From NCBI GenBank assembly GCA_964421595.1, contig CAYQXY010000024.1, forward strand, positions 1 through 64,000: a DNA stretch of 64,000 bases. Direction: 5' to 3'. Below the pieces are notes generated by a model, which was given only the letters and a program-made list of their open reading frames with translations, was not told the origin of the DNA and did not search any database. The DNA comes from PXAP01 sp964421595. GTDB taxonomy: Bacteria > Bacteroidota > Bacteroidia > Bacteroidales > PUMT01. The stretch's first letter is position 1, and every line of letters starts with the position of its first letter. Below, in pieces: positions 55,397 to 64,000 of this stretch. The translations under genes were made by a program, and so were the position numbers.

Positions 55397-55814
55397 TTAC
55401 ACCAAACCGGCAACAATATTTCCAATGAAAGTGCAGTTTATTTTATTTATTACCAGTAATTCGCATGCAACATCAGCAAAAATTACTGATTAATCACCAA
55501 TACTCTTTTTGGTCCCTGGTAGTTGGAACATTGGAGATTAATACAATTTAACTATAATTACTGAGCCGTAAGCAAAAAATATATTTCTGGTATCCCTTAA
55601 GGAATACCATCTTCCCATAAGAGCTTAATTTTAAGCTTTTTGTTTATATCTCTCCTGAAAAATAGAAAAAACTACCAACAAGTTCATAATGAGTTGTTCA
55701 AAACAGCAACTAAAAAGCAAAAGAAAGCGTAATATAATTGAGAATAAAAGATTGGTTATTTATTTTTTTAATAACTTGTCCTGAATTGTTCTTTTTGACA
55801 GCATTACTGATATT
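55397..55814. other. Gene-free stretch before the hybrid kinase
   Basis: A short AT-rich palindrome AGCTTAA-TT-TTAAGCT (55622-55637), followed by TTTTTG, and an inverted CAGTAATT / AATTACTG pair are the only structures seen. No gene or clear TAnnTTTG box was recognised. Confidence 0.45.
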
Positions 55815-58046
55815 ATGCAAATTACAAAGCACGTGCGGCCTATTAAAAATTACTGGTTACTTCCGGGGATTTTTTTATTTGTGCTTGTCCTTCTCTTCAG
55901 TCTGCTGATATCCCACAATCACCTTCAGCAGAAGCGAATCACAACTGAAAAATACCAGTATCTGAGCGCAATAAGCGACTTTAAGATTGATAAAATACAA
56001 AGCTGGATCAATGAACGAAAAGGTGAGGCCCGGTTTACCTATTCAAATGAAGGCTTTGTTGAACTTGTAAAAGAATTGGTCGAAAATCCGGAAAACACCG
56101 GGATTGTTGATTATACAAAAGAATGGCTCAGGCCAATGAAGGAGAGCCATGACTACATCTTTATAACATTTATATGTGCAAACGGGATTCAACTTCTTCC
56201 AACTGAAGGGATAATCATTGACCGGGAACAGAAAAATGCTGCCCTGGCTGCCGGAATATCCGGGGAAATTTCCATAAGCGACATTATTCAGGATTCTGCC
56301 GGAAATATATTTATGGATATGTTTGTGCCAATTACCGACCATGGTTCAGGGGAGCTGTTGGGGACTGTAATATTCAGGATTGATCCTCGCACTGAACTTT
56401 TCCCGCTGATAAGAAATATTATTATACCCAGCAGAAGCCTGGAGACGTTGCTGGTTAGAAATGAGCAGGATGGTGTACTGATAATGAATAATTTGCGTCA
56501 TAGTCCTGAGACCCCGCCAATGTCAATGACATTGACCGGCACATATGAAAATAGGGGAAGTCTGGAATTCTATGAAGCAGAAGGTACCATTACCGCAATT
56601 GATTACCGTAATGTTGAAGTGCTGGCCGATATAAGAAGAGTTCATGAGTTTGACTGGACCATAATTACAAAAATAGATATCGATGAGATATTTGAACCTC
56701 TGGTAGCCCAGCGAATTCAGTTTACGATAATGATCCTGCTGGTTTCAGCTTTCCTGGCGCTTCTGGTTTTCTTTCTTATCAAGATCAGGCAGAATAAATA
56801 TTTCAGAGATATTGTAACTGAACGCAACGAATCGGAAATTAAAATACGGGAACTGAATAATCAGCTTAGAACTGCCCGCGATGTGTCGGAGGAGTCTAGT
56901 AAACTGAAATCAGCCATCCTGATGAACATGAGTCATGAAATAAGAACACCATTGAACGGTATTCTCGGCTTTGCACAGTTACTTTCCAGAAAATTACAGG
57001 GAACTCCCGAAGAGAGTATGATAAGCCATATAAGGGTATCAGGCGACCGCCTGCTTAAAACACTTACAAATATAATGGATCTTGCCCAGCTGGAGTCTGA
57101 AAGGGCCCCGGTCAGAGTAGAACAATATATTCTGAAAGAGATAACCTGGGAGCTAAAAGAAAAATATAAGCTTCTTGCATACAATAAGAACCTATTCTTT
57201 AACTATGGCATCGATGAAGATTATCCACTTCGTGCTGACCGGATAATGCTTTCCCAGGCACTTGGCCATATTCTTGACAATGCCATAAAGTATACCGATT
57301 CCGGAGAAATCAGCATCACTTCCGATCAATGTGTTGAACATGGTATTCTTTGCACCAGGATCCATATTGCCGATACAGGTATTGGTATACCTCCCGGGGA
57401 AATTGAAAATATATTTTTAGAATTCAGACAGGTCAGCCAGGGCTATAAGCGTCAGTACGAAGGTTCCGGAATAGGACTTTCCCTTGTAAAGAAAATGATT
57501 ACGCTTATGAACGGAACCATAAGTGTTGAAAGCAAAACTGGAAAAGGTTCAGTATTCACCATTAGTCTGCCTGCAGGAATTACGGCAGGCAAGCAGGTGA
57601 AAATTGAGTTTGACCCCGGGGAAAAATTGCAATCACCCTCTGGAAAATCAAAAATGAAGATTTCCCATGAAAAAAACAAGCCAAATGTTCTTGTCGTTGA
57701 AGACAACAAGGTAAATGCAGAACTGATCTCGGCATATCTTGACGGTTCAGTTATGATTGAATATGCAGCAGATGGTGAAGCTGCCATAAAAATGGCTGAA
57801 AACAAAGTATTTGATATTGTACTTATGGATATAAATCTCGGTCCCGGGATTGATGGCCTGGAGACAATGGACAGGATGAGGTCAATAAATGGCTACAGTG
57901 AGACTCCTGTTGTAGCTGTTACAGGCTATACCATGGAAGAGGATAAAAAAAGGATATTAAACAGAGGATGTGACTACTTTCTGGCAAAACCCTTCACTCA
58001 GAAAGATCTGCAATTACTGATAGAGCAAATAAATGGCATTATCTGA
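55815..58046 (+). CDS. Hybrid sensor histidine kinase with C-terminal receiver
   Basis: The 743-residue protein has two membrane helices (about 14-33 and 308-331). They bracket an extracytoplasmic sensor of about 275 residues that is probably Cache-like. A coiled linker, HisKA with the phosphoacceptor His374 (MNMSHEIRTPLNG), and a HATPase domain follow (DNAIKYTDSGEISI, ADTGIGIP, EGSGIGLSL). The REC domain has the phosphoacceptor Asp672 (VLMDINLG). The signal is unknown. No separate response regulator or DNA-binding output is adjacent, so the next partner must be encoded elsewhere. Confidence 0.92.
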   Translation: MQITKHVRPIKNYWLLPGIFLFVLVLLFSLLISHNHLQQKRITTEKYQYLSAISDFKIDKIQSWINERKGEARFTYSNEGFVELVKELVENPENTGIVDYTKEWLRPMKESHDYIFITFICANGIQLLPTEGIIIDREQKNAALAAGISGEISISDIIQDSAGNIFMDMFVPITDHGSGELLGTVIFRIDPRTELFPLIRNIIIPSRSLETLLVRNEQDGVLIMNNLRHSPETPPMSMTLTGTYENRGSLEFYEAEGTITAIDYRNVEVLADIRRVHEFDWTIITKIDIDEIFEPLVAQRIQFTIMILLVSAFLALLVFFLIKIRQNKYFRDIVTERNESEIKIRELNNQLRTARDVSEESSKLKSAILMNMSHEIRTPLNGILGFAQLLSRKLQGTPEESMISHIRVSGDRLLKTLTNIMDLAQLESERAPVRVEQYILKEITWELKEKYKLLAYNKNLFFNYGIDEDYPLRADRIMLSQALGHILDNAIKYTDSGEISITSDQCVEHGILCTRIHIADTGIGIPPGEIENIFLEFRQVSQGYKRQYEGSGIGLSLVKKMITLMNGTISVESKTGKGSVFTISLPAGITAGKQVKIEFDPGEKLQSPSGKSKMKISHEKNKPNVLVVEDNKVNAELISAYLDGSVMIEYAADGEAAIKMAENKVFDIVLMDINLGPGIDGLETMDRMRSINGYSETPVVAVTGYTMEEDKKRILNRGCDYFLAKPFTQKDLQLLIEQINGII

Positions 58047-58259
58047 CAAACTTTTAATCCGGATAAAGTGTTGTTACTTTATTTAATAAAATCAAGCTTC
58101 AAATGATTGCTGATTGATTACCCATGTCTTATTAATTGCCATGGGGCCTGTCCTTTGTGTCACCTGGCAGCCATGGAGGTTCACCCGGTGATTATTCATA
58201 TATAAGGCCTGGTTCGCAAACTCCTGTCCATATCTAAATATTTATATTTTTATTTATAT

Positions 58260-58267
58260 TATCTTTG
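58260..58267 (+). promoter_or_regulatory. -7 box for the OsmC-family gene
   Basis: TATCTTTG matches TAnnTTTG and lies 53 bases before the ATG at 58321. The -33 region is T-rich but has no TTTG. Confidence 0.5.
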
Positions 58268-58320
58268 CACAGAAATGGAATAAACATCCATAATCACCAA
58301 AAACATTAAACCACCCTGAT

Positions 58321-58716
58321 ATGGAAATGATAATTAGTTTAGAAGACGGTAAGAAAGTAAACGCATTTTATAAGGAAATGGTCATTAAAACCGATCAGCC
58401 GGTTCGCTCGGGAGGTGAAGCCAGTGCTCCCGAACCCTTCACACTTTTTCTTGCGTCAATTGGCACCTGTGCGGGGATTTACGTAAAATCATTCTGCGAC
58501 CAGAGAGGTATTCCAACTGATAATATTAAACTGGTCCAGTCAATGACATACAACCAGGAGAAAAAGATGATCGGTAAGATCAGCATAGATATTCAACTGC
58601 CGGCCGGTTTCCCTGAAAAGTACAAAGAAGCGGTAATTAAGGCAGCCGATTTATGTGCGGTTAAAAAACACCTCGCCGACCCTCCTGAAATAACTGTTGA
58701 TGCTAATATCTATTAA
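58321..58716 (+). CDS. OsmC/Ohr-family protein
   Basis: The 131-residue protein has an OsmC-like fold with Cys50 (SIGTCAGIYV) and Cys112 (AADLCAVKKHL). These are at the positions of the reactive pair in organic hydroperoxide reductases; Cys59 is an extra cysteine. Active members reduce organic peroxides, but many YhfA-like OsmC proteins have unknown substrates. The gene is monocistronic and converges on the OmpA gene 6 bases away. Confidence 0.85.
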   Translation: MEMIISLEDGKKVNAFYKEMVIKTDQPVRSGGEASAPEPFTLFLASIGTCAGIYVKSFCDQRGIPTDNIKLVQSMTYNQEKKMIGKISIDIQLPAGFPEKYKEAVIKAADLCAVKKHLADPPEITVDANIY

Positions 58717-58722
58717 AGAATT

Positions 58723-60660
58723 CTAATCCTGGTCGCCGATAATTTCAAACTCAGTCCGCCGGTTTTCTGCACGGCCCTCCTCTGTTTCATTCGATTCAAC
58801 AGGAGAAGTATCGCCGAAACCAATAAAAATTATCCTTGATTTATCTACCCCGGAACTGATAAGGTAGTCTGCTACCGATTCAGCTCTACGGGTGGAAAGT
58901 TCCCGATTATACTCCGGTTCCCCCACATTGTCGGTATGTCCGTTTATTCTAATCCGTATTTGCGGATTCTGATGCATGAATTCACCAAGTTTTTCAAGTT
59001 CAGCTTTTGACTCGGCTTTTAACTCATAACTGTCAAATGCGAAAAAGATATTGCGAAGAACGGTTTTTTCCCCGGTCCTTATCTTATGTAACGGTATATC
59101 CTTCAGATAGGGATCAGTTTGATGAGAGAACCCTCCAAGTGAGAAATTGTCTGAATAAAACAGATATCCCGTTTTTGATACATTCAGGGCATAGTCCCGG
59201 CCGGTAGCAATTGGAACAATAAATTCACCATTCCGGGAATCTGAAACGGAATTTATTACTGTTTCGGCTGTGCTGAGGTCAATAAGTTCAAAGCTTGCCT
59301 GCAGCCTTTGCCGGCTGTCGGCATCGTATACTGTACCCTTCATATATGACACCTCCAGGGGACGAGCATCGGGGTACAGATCGAATGAATACAGGTCGCG
59401 CACCTCACCGCTCATCCTGTCAGATGAAAAGTATCCCTTATCTCCCCGGGCATTAACTATCAGCCCTATTTCGTCAAAATGGGTATTCAGCGGATATCCG
59501 AGATTTTCAGGTTCACTCCAGTTTCCATCTTCATCTTTACGGGTTACAAAAAGATCATACCCCCCCATTCCAATATGGCCATCGGATGAAAAATACAAGG
59601 TCTGATTATCAACATGTATGAAAGGAGACATTTCGTTACCCTCAGTATTAACAACATCTCCAAGATTTACCGGCCTCCCCCATCTTCCGTCGGCAGCCAG
59701 CTCACTGTACCAGATATCCATTTTCCCCTCGCCTCCTCTTCTGTTACTTGAGAAATAGAGGGTTTTACCATCGGGGGATATTGATGGCTGAGCCTCCCAT
59801 GAGGCAGAATTGACCGGTGAACCAAGGTTTACAGGTTCTCCCCACATGTTACCTGTCCTTTCAGCAAAATAAATATCACAACTTCCCAGTCCGCCCTCAC
59901 GGCTGCAGGCAGTAAAAAAGATCATCCTGCCGTCGGCAGATAAAGAAGGGGCGCCCTCATTGAGCTCTGAATTTATTGGCGGACCAATATTTTTTGCCAG
60001 TTCCCATTCATCGCCGGGCTTATAGCTTACATAAAAATCTTCGCGTAAATTCCCGGGCAACCTTCTTCCCTCAGAATTCCTCATTACCTGTCTGGTAAAG
60101 ATGAGCGTTTGCTCGTCGGCGGTAAGTGTTGGCCAGTATTCATCATCATCGGTATTTATTGGCGGGCCAAGATCCTGCAGATTAAACGGAATCGGATTCT
60201 TTTTAGCCTCATTTGCGAATTCGCAGGCCTGCACCTTTCTTACAGCCTGGTCCTGGTAGCGTACCGGCACACCGGGATGGTCAATCAATTTACTGTATGC
60301 GATCCTGGCATTTTCATACTCGCCAATGGCCATCCATGCATTACCCGTATTAAACCAACCCAGGGGAAAAAATTCAGGATCAATTAAAAGAGCTTGCTCG
60401 AAGTAATTGGCAGCCTGCCGGTATTCCTTCATATCAAAATAAACATCACCCATCAGCAAATATGCCTCGGCAAAACTTTTATCTGATGAGACAGCCTGCT
60501 CAAGCAGCTCAAGTGCACCCTCATAATTCAACAGCTCATATTGCTGGAGACCAGACCGGAACAGCCTGGCAGCACGGTTATTCCGGGTGGAAAGTTCCTG
60601 AGAGAAAATAACTGTACTGTTAAGAAGAAAGACTAAAAACACCAGTAAAAATCTAACCAT
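58723..60660 (-). CDS. TPR / PD40 / OmpA-domain outer-membrane protein
   Basis: The 645-residue secreted protein has a signal peptide (about 1-20), TPR repeats (about 30-130) and WD40-like PD40 repeats (about 165-420, e.g. PSLSADGRMIFFTA, PSISPDGKTLYFSS). A carboxypeptidase-regulatory-like region follows (about 440-520), then an OmpA peptidoglycan-binding domain (about 530-645, with NGHTDNVGEPEYNRELSTRRAESV). It probably links the outer membrane to the cell wall. The PD40 plus OmpA layout resembles PorE-like proteins of type IX secretion, but this is not firm. It is cotranscribed with queE (23-base gap). Confidence 0.85.
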   Translation of the reverse strand: MVRFLLVFLVFLLNSTVIFSQELSTRNNRAARLFRSGLQQYELLNYEGALELLEQAVSSDKSFAEAYLLMGDVYFDMKEYRQAANYFEQALLIDPEFFPLGWFNTGNAWMAIGEYENARIAYSKLIDHPGVPVRYQDQAVRKVQACEFANEAKKNPIPFNLQDLGPPINTDDDEYWPTLTADEQTLIFTRQVMRNSEGRRLPGNLREDFYVSYKPGDEWELAKNIGPPINSELNEGAPSLSADGRMIFFTACSREGGLGSCDIYFAERTGNMWGEPVNLGSPVNSASWEAQPSISPDGKTLYFSSNRRGGEGKMDIWYSELAADGRWGRPVNLGDVVNTEGNEMSPFIHVDNQTLYFSSDGHIGMGGYDLFVTRKDEDGNWSEPENLGYPLNTHFDEIGLIVNARGDKGYFSSDRMSGEVRDLYSFDLYPDARPLEVSYMKGTVYDADSRQRLQASFELIDLSTAETVINSVSDSRNGEFIVPIATGRDYALNVSKTGYLFYSDNFSLGGFSHQTDPYLKDIPLHKIRTGEKTVLRNIFFAFDSYELKAESKAELEKLGEFMHQNPQIRIRINGHTDNVGEPEYNRELSTRRAESVADYLISSGVDKSRIIFIGFGDTSPVESNETEEGRAENRRTEFEIIGDQD

Positions 60661-60683
60661 AGAATTGCTGTTACTGAAGATAA

Positions 60684-61304
60684 TCAGGGTATATGCATAA
60701 ACTTATGCGCCTGCAATGAAATATTCCATTGTGGATTATTCTTGACATATTCCACTATAGATGAAACTATTATATCATACCTGCTCCATTCCGGCTGGAG
60801 ATATAACCGGCAATTACTATTTACCAGTTTAGCAGTCTCTTCTGCCCATTCCAGATCAGAATTGTCGAACACAATAACCTTGAGCTCGTCTGCCATGTTA
60901 TATATTTCAGGTTGTGGAGGGCTTTGCTTCTTGGGTGAAAGACATATCCAGTTCCATTCTCCGGTTAGCGGATATGCCCCGGAAGTTTCAACATAAGTCT
61001 CAATGCCATTCTCCTTTAATTCTGCGCAAAGATAGTCCAGAGGATAGCTTGATGGTTCACCCCCTGTAACAACAACCGATCTGGATGGATAGGTAAGTGC
61101 CCTCTGTACAATTTCATCTGTATCGACCAGGGGGTGTAAATGCCGGTTCCATGTGTACTTTGCATCGCACCAGCTGCATCCGATATCACACCCTCCAAGA
61201 CGGATAAAATAAGCAGGCTTCCCGGTGTGATATCCTTCTCCCTGAATAGTGTAAAAATCTTCTACCAGCGGTAGTTTTTTTCCCCCTTCAAACACTTCAT
61301 CCAT
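60684..61304 (-). CDS. queE: 7-carboxy-7-deazaguanine synthase (radical SAM)
   Basis: The 206-residue protein has the radical-SAM cluster motif C39-xxx-C43-xx-C46 (GGCDIGCSWCDAKY) and the N-terminal FYTIQGEGYHTG typical of QueE. It converts 6-carboxytetrahydropterin to 7-carboxy-7-deazaguanine in queuosine synthesis. The rest of the pathway (queD, queC, tgt) is not in the window. It lies upstream of the OmpA gene on the same strand. Confidence 0.94.
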   Translation of the reverse strand: MDEVFEGGKKLPLVEDFYTIQGEGYHTGKPAYFIRLGGCDIGCSWCDAKYTWNRHLHPLVDTDEIVQRALTYPSRSVVVTGGEPSSYPLDYLCAELKENGIETYVETSGAYPLTGEWNWICLSPKKQSPPQPEIYNMADELKVIVFDNSDLEWAEETAKLVNSNCRLYLQPEWSRYDIIVSSIVEYVKNNPQWNISLQAHKFMHIP

Positions 61305-61612
61305 TAGTCAAATATTAACCCATAAAAGTACCAAAAAAATAAAAATAAAAGCAGGAGTATTTGATTATACATACACTCCTGCTAAAAAGTTTTATTATAT
61401 TTTAAAAAGCATCAGGCAACAGGGCAGGGACTGCCCGAAACCAGGCCAGGGTAAAAGGCAATGCCTTCGATAAACCAGAGCTTCCCTGGAGGTGGTTCAC
61501 TTTATTATTATTCCGGCTGCATGTAGCCGGACATTTCGCATAAAGTAATTATCTGATTTTGAAAAATTTAACCAACTCTGCCCGTACAGGAAAGTTAAAT
61601 TGTCAGTTGCTG
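61305..61612. other. Intergenic stretch with a hairpin
   Basis: It holds the phosphatase 3' region and the queE upstream region. The terminator-like hairpin at 61350-61383 is the main feature. A smaller GGGCAG/CTGCCC stem lies near 61423-61437. No gene was recognised. Confidence 0.5.
61341..61383 (-). terminator. Terminator of the alkaline phosphatase transcript
   Basis: The inverted repeat AGCAGGAGT (61350-61358) / ACTCCTGCT (61375-61383) has a 16-base loop. On the minus strand it is followed by TTTTATTTTTATTTTTTT. It lies about 230 bases after the phosphatase stop, a long untranslated tail. It ends 37 bases before the queE start codon. Confidence 0.7.
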
Positions 61613-62704
61613 CTAAAAACCAAACGCGGCAAGCATCCTGTCGAAAATGCCGGTATTTTCATAAATGCCACCAAATTCACTGGCACCAGGCCCCCAGGCA
61701 AAAACAGGCTGCATAAGTCCGGTATGTCCGCCGGTTGTAAATCCTGCCGTAATCTCTCCGGTTTCACTATTGAAGCCATTAAGAGCAAGCCCTCCGGTGT
61801 CATGATCGCTGGTTACGATAACAAGCGTTTCGCCATTCTGTCTGGCAAAATCCAGTGCCCTGCCAACAGCCCTGTCGAAATCAAGAGTTTCCGATACAAT
61901 ATTAACAATATCATTATCATGGGCAGCCCAGTCAATCTGCGATCCTTCAACCATAAGAAAAAACCCGTTATCATTCTGGCTCAGAATGTTTATGGCAGTG
62001 CGTGTAGCGTCGGGAAGCATGTCTCCACGACCTTCGGAATAAAAGGGAGGATGTCCGTCTGCAATAAATCCGGCCAGTTTACCAGATTGAACCTGGTTCA
62101 CTTCATCCATATCCAGTGCCAGCACATAACCACCGGCTTCAAGTTCCTCAAGTAAATTCCTGCCATCGACTCTCTTTGAAAAATGATCCCGTCCGCCTCC
62201 TATAATAACATCTATGTCAGTGCTTAAAAAATCAAGTGCGATTTCTTCACCCATGTTCCTGCTTGGCTGATGTGCAATAAATGAAGCCGGTGTGGCATGA
62301 GTCAATGCACAACTGGAGACAAGGCCCGTGGCGAGCCCATTTTCATTTGCAATATGCAATATGCTTTTGACAGGTACGCTGTCAGGATCCATCCCAATAA
62401 ATCCATTGGTAGTTTTCACTCCTGTAGCCAGGGCAGTGCCAGCAGCACCCGAATCAGTCACAAATGAATTTGCTGAATAAGTCTTGATAAATCCGATATT
62501 CTTAAATTGTTCCATGTTAAGTGGTGAATCACTTGACAGTATGCCGGCATGAACGTGGGCGAAACTCATCCCGTCACCAATGAGCAGGATGATGTTTTTT
62601 GGCTTTTGTTCCTCAACATTTGCATTGTTAGTACTTGCATTGTTGTCACATGCAGAAAAAATGAACAGTGCGGCAATTGCATAAATTATTCTGAATCTTT
62701 TCAT
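61613..62704 (-). CDS. Alkaline phosphatase, lipoprotein
   Basis: The 363-residue protein has a lipoprotein signal with lipobox FSAC (Cys19). The PhoA-type fold follows: the metal-binding GDGMS (43-47, Asp44), the catalytic TDSGAAGTA (83-91, with nucleophile Ser85), SDHDTGGLAL and TGGHTGLMQPVFAWGP. It hydrolyses phosphomonoesters and binds two Zn2+ and one Mg2+. The length is a little short for the family (often about 430-480), and a crown domain appears to be reduced. It lies 102 bases downstream of the nucleotidase, so both may serve phosphate release. A -7-like box lies at 62751-62758. Confidence 0.92.
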   Translation of the reverse strand: MKRFRIIYAIAALFIFSACDNNASTNNANVEEQKPKNIILLIGDGMSFAHVHAGILSSDSPLNMEQFKNIGFIKTYSANSFVTDSGAAGTALATGVKTTNGFIGMDPDSVPVKSILHIANENGLATGLVSSCALTHATPASFIAHQPSRNMGEEIALDFLSTDIDVIIGGGRDHFSKRVDGRNLLEELEAGGYVLALDMDEVNQVQSGKLAGFIADGHPPFYSEGRGDMLPDATRTAINILSQNDNGFFLMVEGSQIDWAAHDNDIVNIVSETLDFDRAVGRALDFARQNGETLVIVTSDHDTGGLALNGFNSETGEITAGFTTGGHTGLMQPVFAWGPGASEFGGIYENTGIFDRMLAAFGF

Positions 62705-62750
62705 AATTATCTTATTTTCCGGTGTCTGATTTTAGCTGAATTAATTTTCT

Positions 62751-62758
62751 CAAAAATA
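62751..62758 (-). promoter_or_regulatory. -7 box for the alkaline phosphatase gene
   Basis: TATTTTTG on the minus strand fits TAnnTTTG and lies 46 bases before the start codon. A TTTG at 62791-62794 is 32 bases away, too far for a normal -33 box. Confidence 0.4.
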
Positions 62759-62806
62759 CTAAAAAAGAAGTTCTGTTCCGGTGATTAACACAAAGTTAAT
62801 CATTAC

Positions 62807-64000
62807 TTAATTTCCATAAAGTAATTTAGCTTCTCTTTCCCGGGCAATCATACTCCAGTCAGCAGGAATAACTTCCCAGTTATTCAGTGCCCGGGGATCG
62901 ACCACATTATTCTCCTCTATCCAGCGAATAAGATAATGTCTGAGATCCCTTTGAGTTGAGGAGATTATCCTGTCAGGGAACTCCTCTGCCGGAATTCCGG
63001 CGCCGCTTTCAAGATGGCCGCCTCCGCCGCTGCCACGGTATGAATTAATCGCAACAGAATATGTTGCTTCCATACTGAAAAGATCACCATTGCTCAGTTT
63101 ACTTATCTTTATGCGGCTTCCTTCAGGTTTGCTGACATCGACTGTATAATCAATTCCGGCTGCAGAATCGAAATTAAATGATGGTTCTGCAAGTAAATAC
63201 CTTTGTCCGTCTGAAGAAACAGAAATATCACCCTTTTCATCCCTGCGATATAACAACAACAAATCGTCCTGATCCTGCATATGATTATACCAGTTCCCAT
63301 ATGAGAATTCAAGATAGTCTTTTATCTCTTTACCGCTAAGTTCCATGGTGTAGAGAAAATTCTCATACCTGTAAAGGTTGAACATATCACCAACATTTAC
63401 CTCCCCTCTGCTTATCTCAGCATCAAATGAAAGTGGGGCAGCAAAGGATATCTGAGCACCGGTAATTTCAATCTGCAACATATGAATAAGATCAACAAAA
63501 GCCGAACTTCCAAACATTGCATCCCTGCTGGATATGGTTTCAGAAAACTCACCTATTCGCCTGGTGACAAAATTATTTACTTCCTCAATCTCCTTTTCAA
63601 ACTCTTTCATAAAGGCATTATCGGGCTCTACGCCAGCCAAACTGACAATCTCACCCTTTATTTCCTTTATATAAGAGTCTGAATTGCGGTTATATGTAAG
63701 ATCAATCTCGGCTACTGATACTTGCCTGGCATGACTTCCTGGACCCATGACAAGTACGCTGTTGCCGGAGGAATTTTGAATCTGAGTATTCCATTCCCTG
63801 TGATCATGACCAATCAATACAACATCAAATCCCGGAACCAGTGAAGCGACCTCAGCAGACCCGTTTTCATATATACTTTCCCCGTTATTACCATCTTTCC
63901 TGGTGCTGCCAAAACCCTCATGGAACAACCCGACAACAATATCAGGCTTTTCCTTTTCCTGAACGATCTGCATCCACCTTTCAGCCTCCGGAACCATTTC
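62807..64000 (-). CDS. 5'-nucleotidase / UshA-like metallophosphatase, partial (N-terminus outside window)
   Basis: The visible part is about 397 residues of a two-domain protein. A calcineurin-like metallophosphatase end shows the motif VLIGHDHREWN (metal-binding GHDH), and a complete C-terminal 5'-nucleotidase domain follows (DLIHMLQIEITGAQISFAAPLS ... NSYRGSGGGG). UshA-like enzymes release phosphate from nucleotides in the periplasm. The start lies beyond base 64000, so signal and N-terminal metal ligands cannot be seen. It precedes the alkaline phosphatase on the same strand. Confidence 0.9.
   Translation of the reverse strand, partial: EMVPEAERWMQIVQEKEKPDIVVGLFHEGFGSTRKDGNNGESIYENGSAEVASLVPGFDVVLIGHDHREWNTQIQNSSGNSVLVMGPGSHARQVSVAEIDLTYNRNSDSYIKEIKGEIVSLAGVEPDNAFMKEFEKEIEEVNNFVTRRIGEFSETISSRDAMFGSSAFVDLIHMLQIEITGAQISFAAPLSFDAEISRGEVNVGDMFNLYRYENFLYTMELSGKEIKDYLEFSYGNWYNHMQDQDDLLLLYRRDEKGDISVSSDGQRYLLAEPSFNFDSAAGIDYTVDVSKPEGSRIKISKLSNGDLFSMEATYSVAINSYRGSGGGGHLESGAGIPAEEFPDRIISSTQRDLRHYLIRWIEENNVVDPRALNNWEVIPADWSMIAREREAKLLYGN

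Noticed and set aside
61559..62155. Plus-strand ORF of 198 codons
   Set aside because: Antisense to alkaline phosphatase, whose motifs are clear.
1..64000. CRISPR arrays, insertion sequences, phage genes, restriction systems
   Set aside because: No regularly spaced repeats, transposase, phage structural or methylase/nuclease genes were seen on reading both strands by eye; small or degenerate copies could be missed.

Overview
The window is a chromosomal segment of a Bacteroidota bacterium, most likely order Bacteroidales or a close relative. The evidence is two SusC/SusD pairs, a PorT-family protein, a lipoprotein TamA homologue (TamL type), the block nusB / DUF1573 / yajC / ybbR / coaE / DUF5606, a DUF3276 protein, ribosomal protein bTHX, and several -7 boxes of the form TAnnTTTG, some with a TTTG -33 box 19-22 bases upstream. 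The content is mostly vertical, housekeeping-like DNA. I see no insertion sequence, integrase of a mobile element, phage gene, CRISPR array, restriction system or biosynthetic cluster.

Layout. 1-1808: end of a tRNA cluster (Tyr partial, Thr) preceded by rpsU-xerC-hpf, all on the minus strand. 2068-9981: a helix-hairpin-helix membrane protein, two sodium-coupled transporters (AGCS and NSS families), then an envelope-biogenesis group (tamL, an SpoU-type RNA methyltransferase, porT). 10182-18342: an Ldh-family dehydrogenase, a YfiR-like protein, bTHX, mnmA, a CysH-type reductase, a second Omp85 protein and two uncharacterised lipoproteins. 18504-29503: two divergent SusC/SusD outer-membrane uptake pairs around a 1.1 kb intergenic region with a 34-bp palindrome. 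29837-33986: the nusB-to-coaE housekeeping block. 34251-39918: a PUR-family protein, a degenerate ADP-ribosylglycohydrolase-like protein, a HEAT-like protein, a FeoA-FeoB fusion with its small Cys-rich partner, and a DUF456 protein. 39898-51611: two related beta-lactamase-fold proteins flank pepD, a rubredoxin and a complete methylmalonyl-CoA decarboxylase sodium-pump operon with the epimerase. 52063-64000: a tricorn-like protease, an orphan hybrid histidine kinase, an OsmC protein, a TPR/PD40/OmpA protein with queE, a lipoprotein alkaline phosphatase, and a 5'-nucleotidase cut by the window edge.

How it fits together. The decarboxylase operon (exporting Na+ while converting methylmalonyl-CoA to propionyl-CoA) and the two Na+ symporters suggest a fermentative cell with a sodium circuit. 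Rubredoxin and FeoAB agree with an anaerobic or microaerobic life, though this is inference. The SusCD pairs, tricorn-like protease, dipeptidase and the GH3/beta-lactamase fusion point to uptake and turnover of polymers, peptides and cell wall.

No strikingly new multi-gene system was found. The best leads are a glycohydrolase-like protein that has lost both metal-binding motifs, a paralogue pair in which one member has lost its whole GH3 catalytic barrel, and the long palindrome between the two SusC genes.
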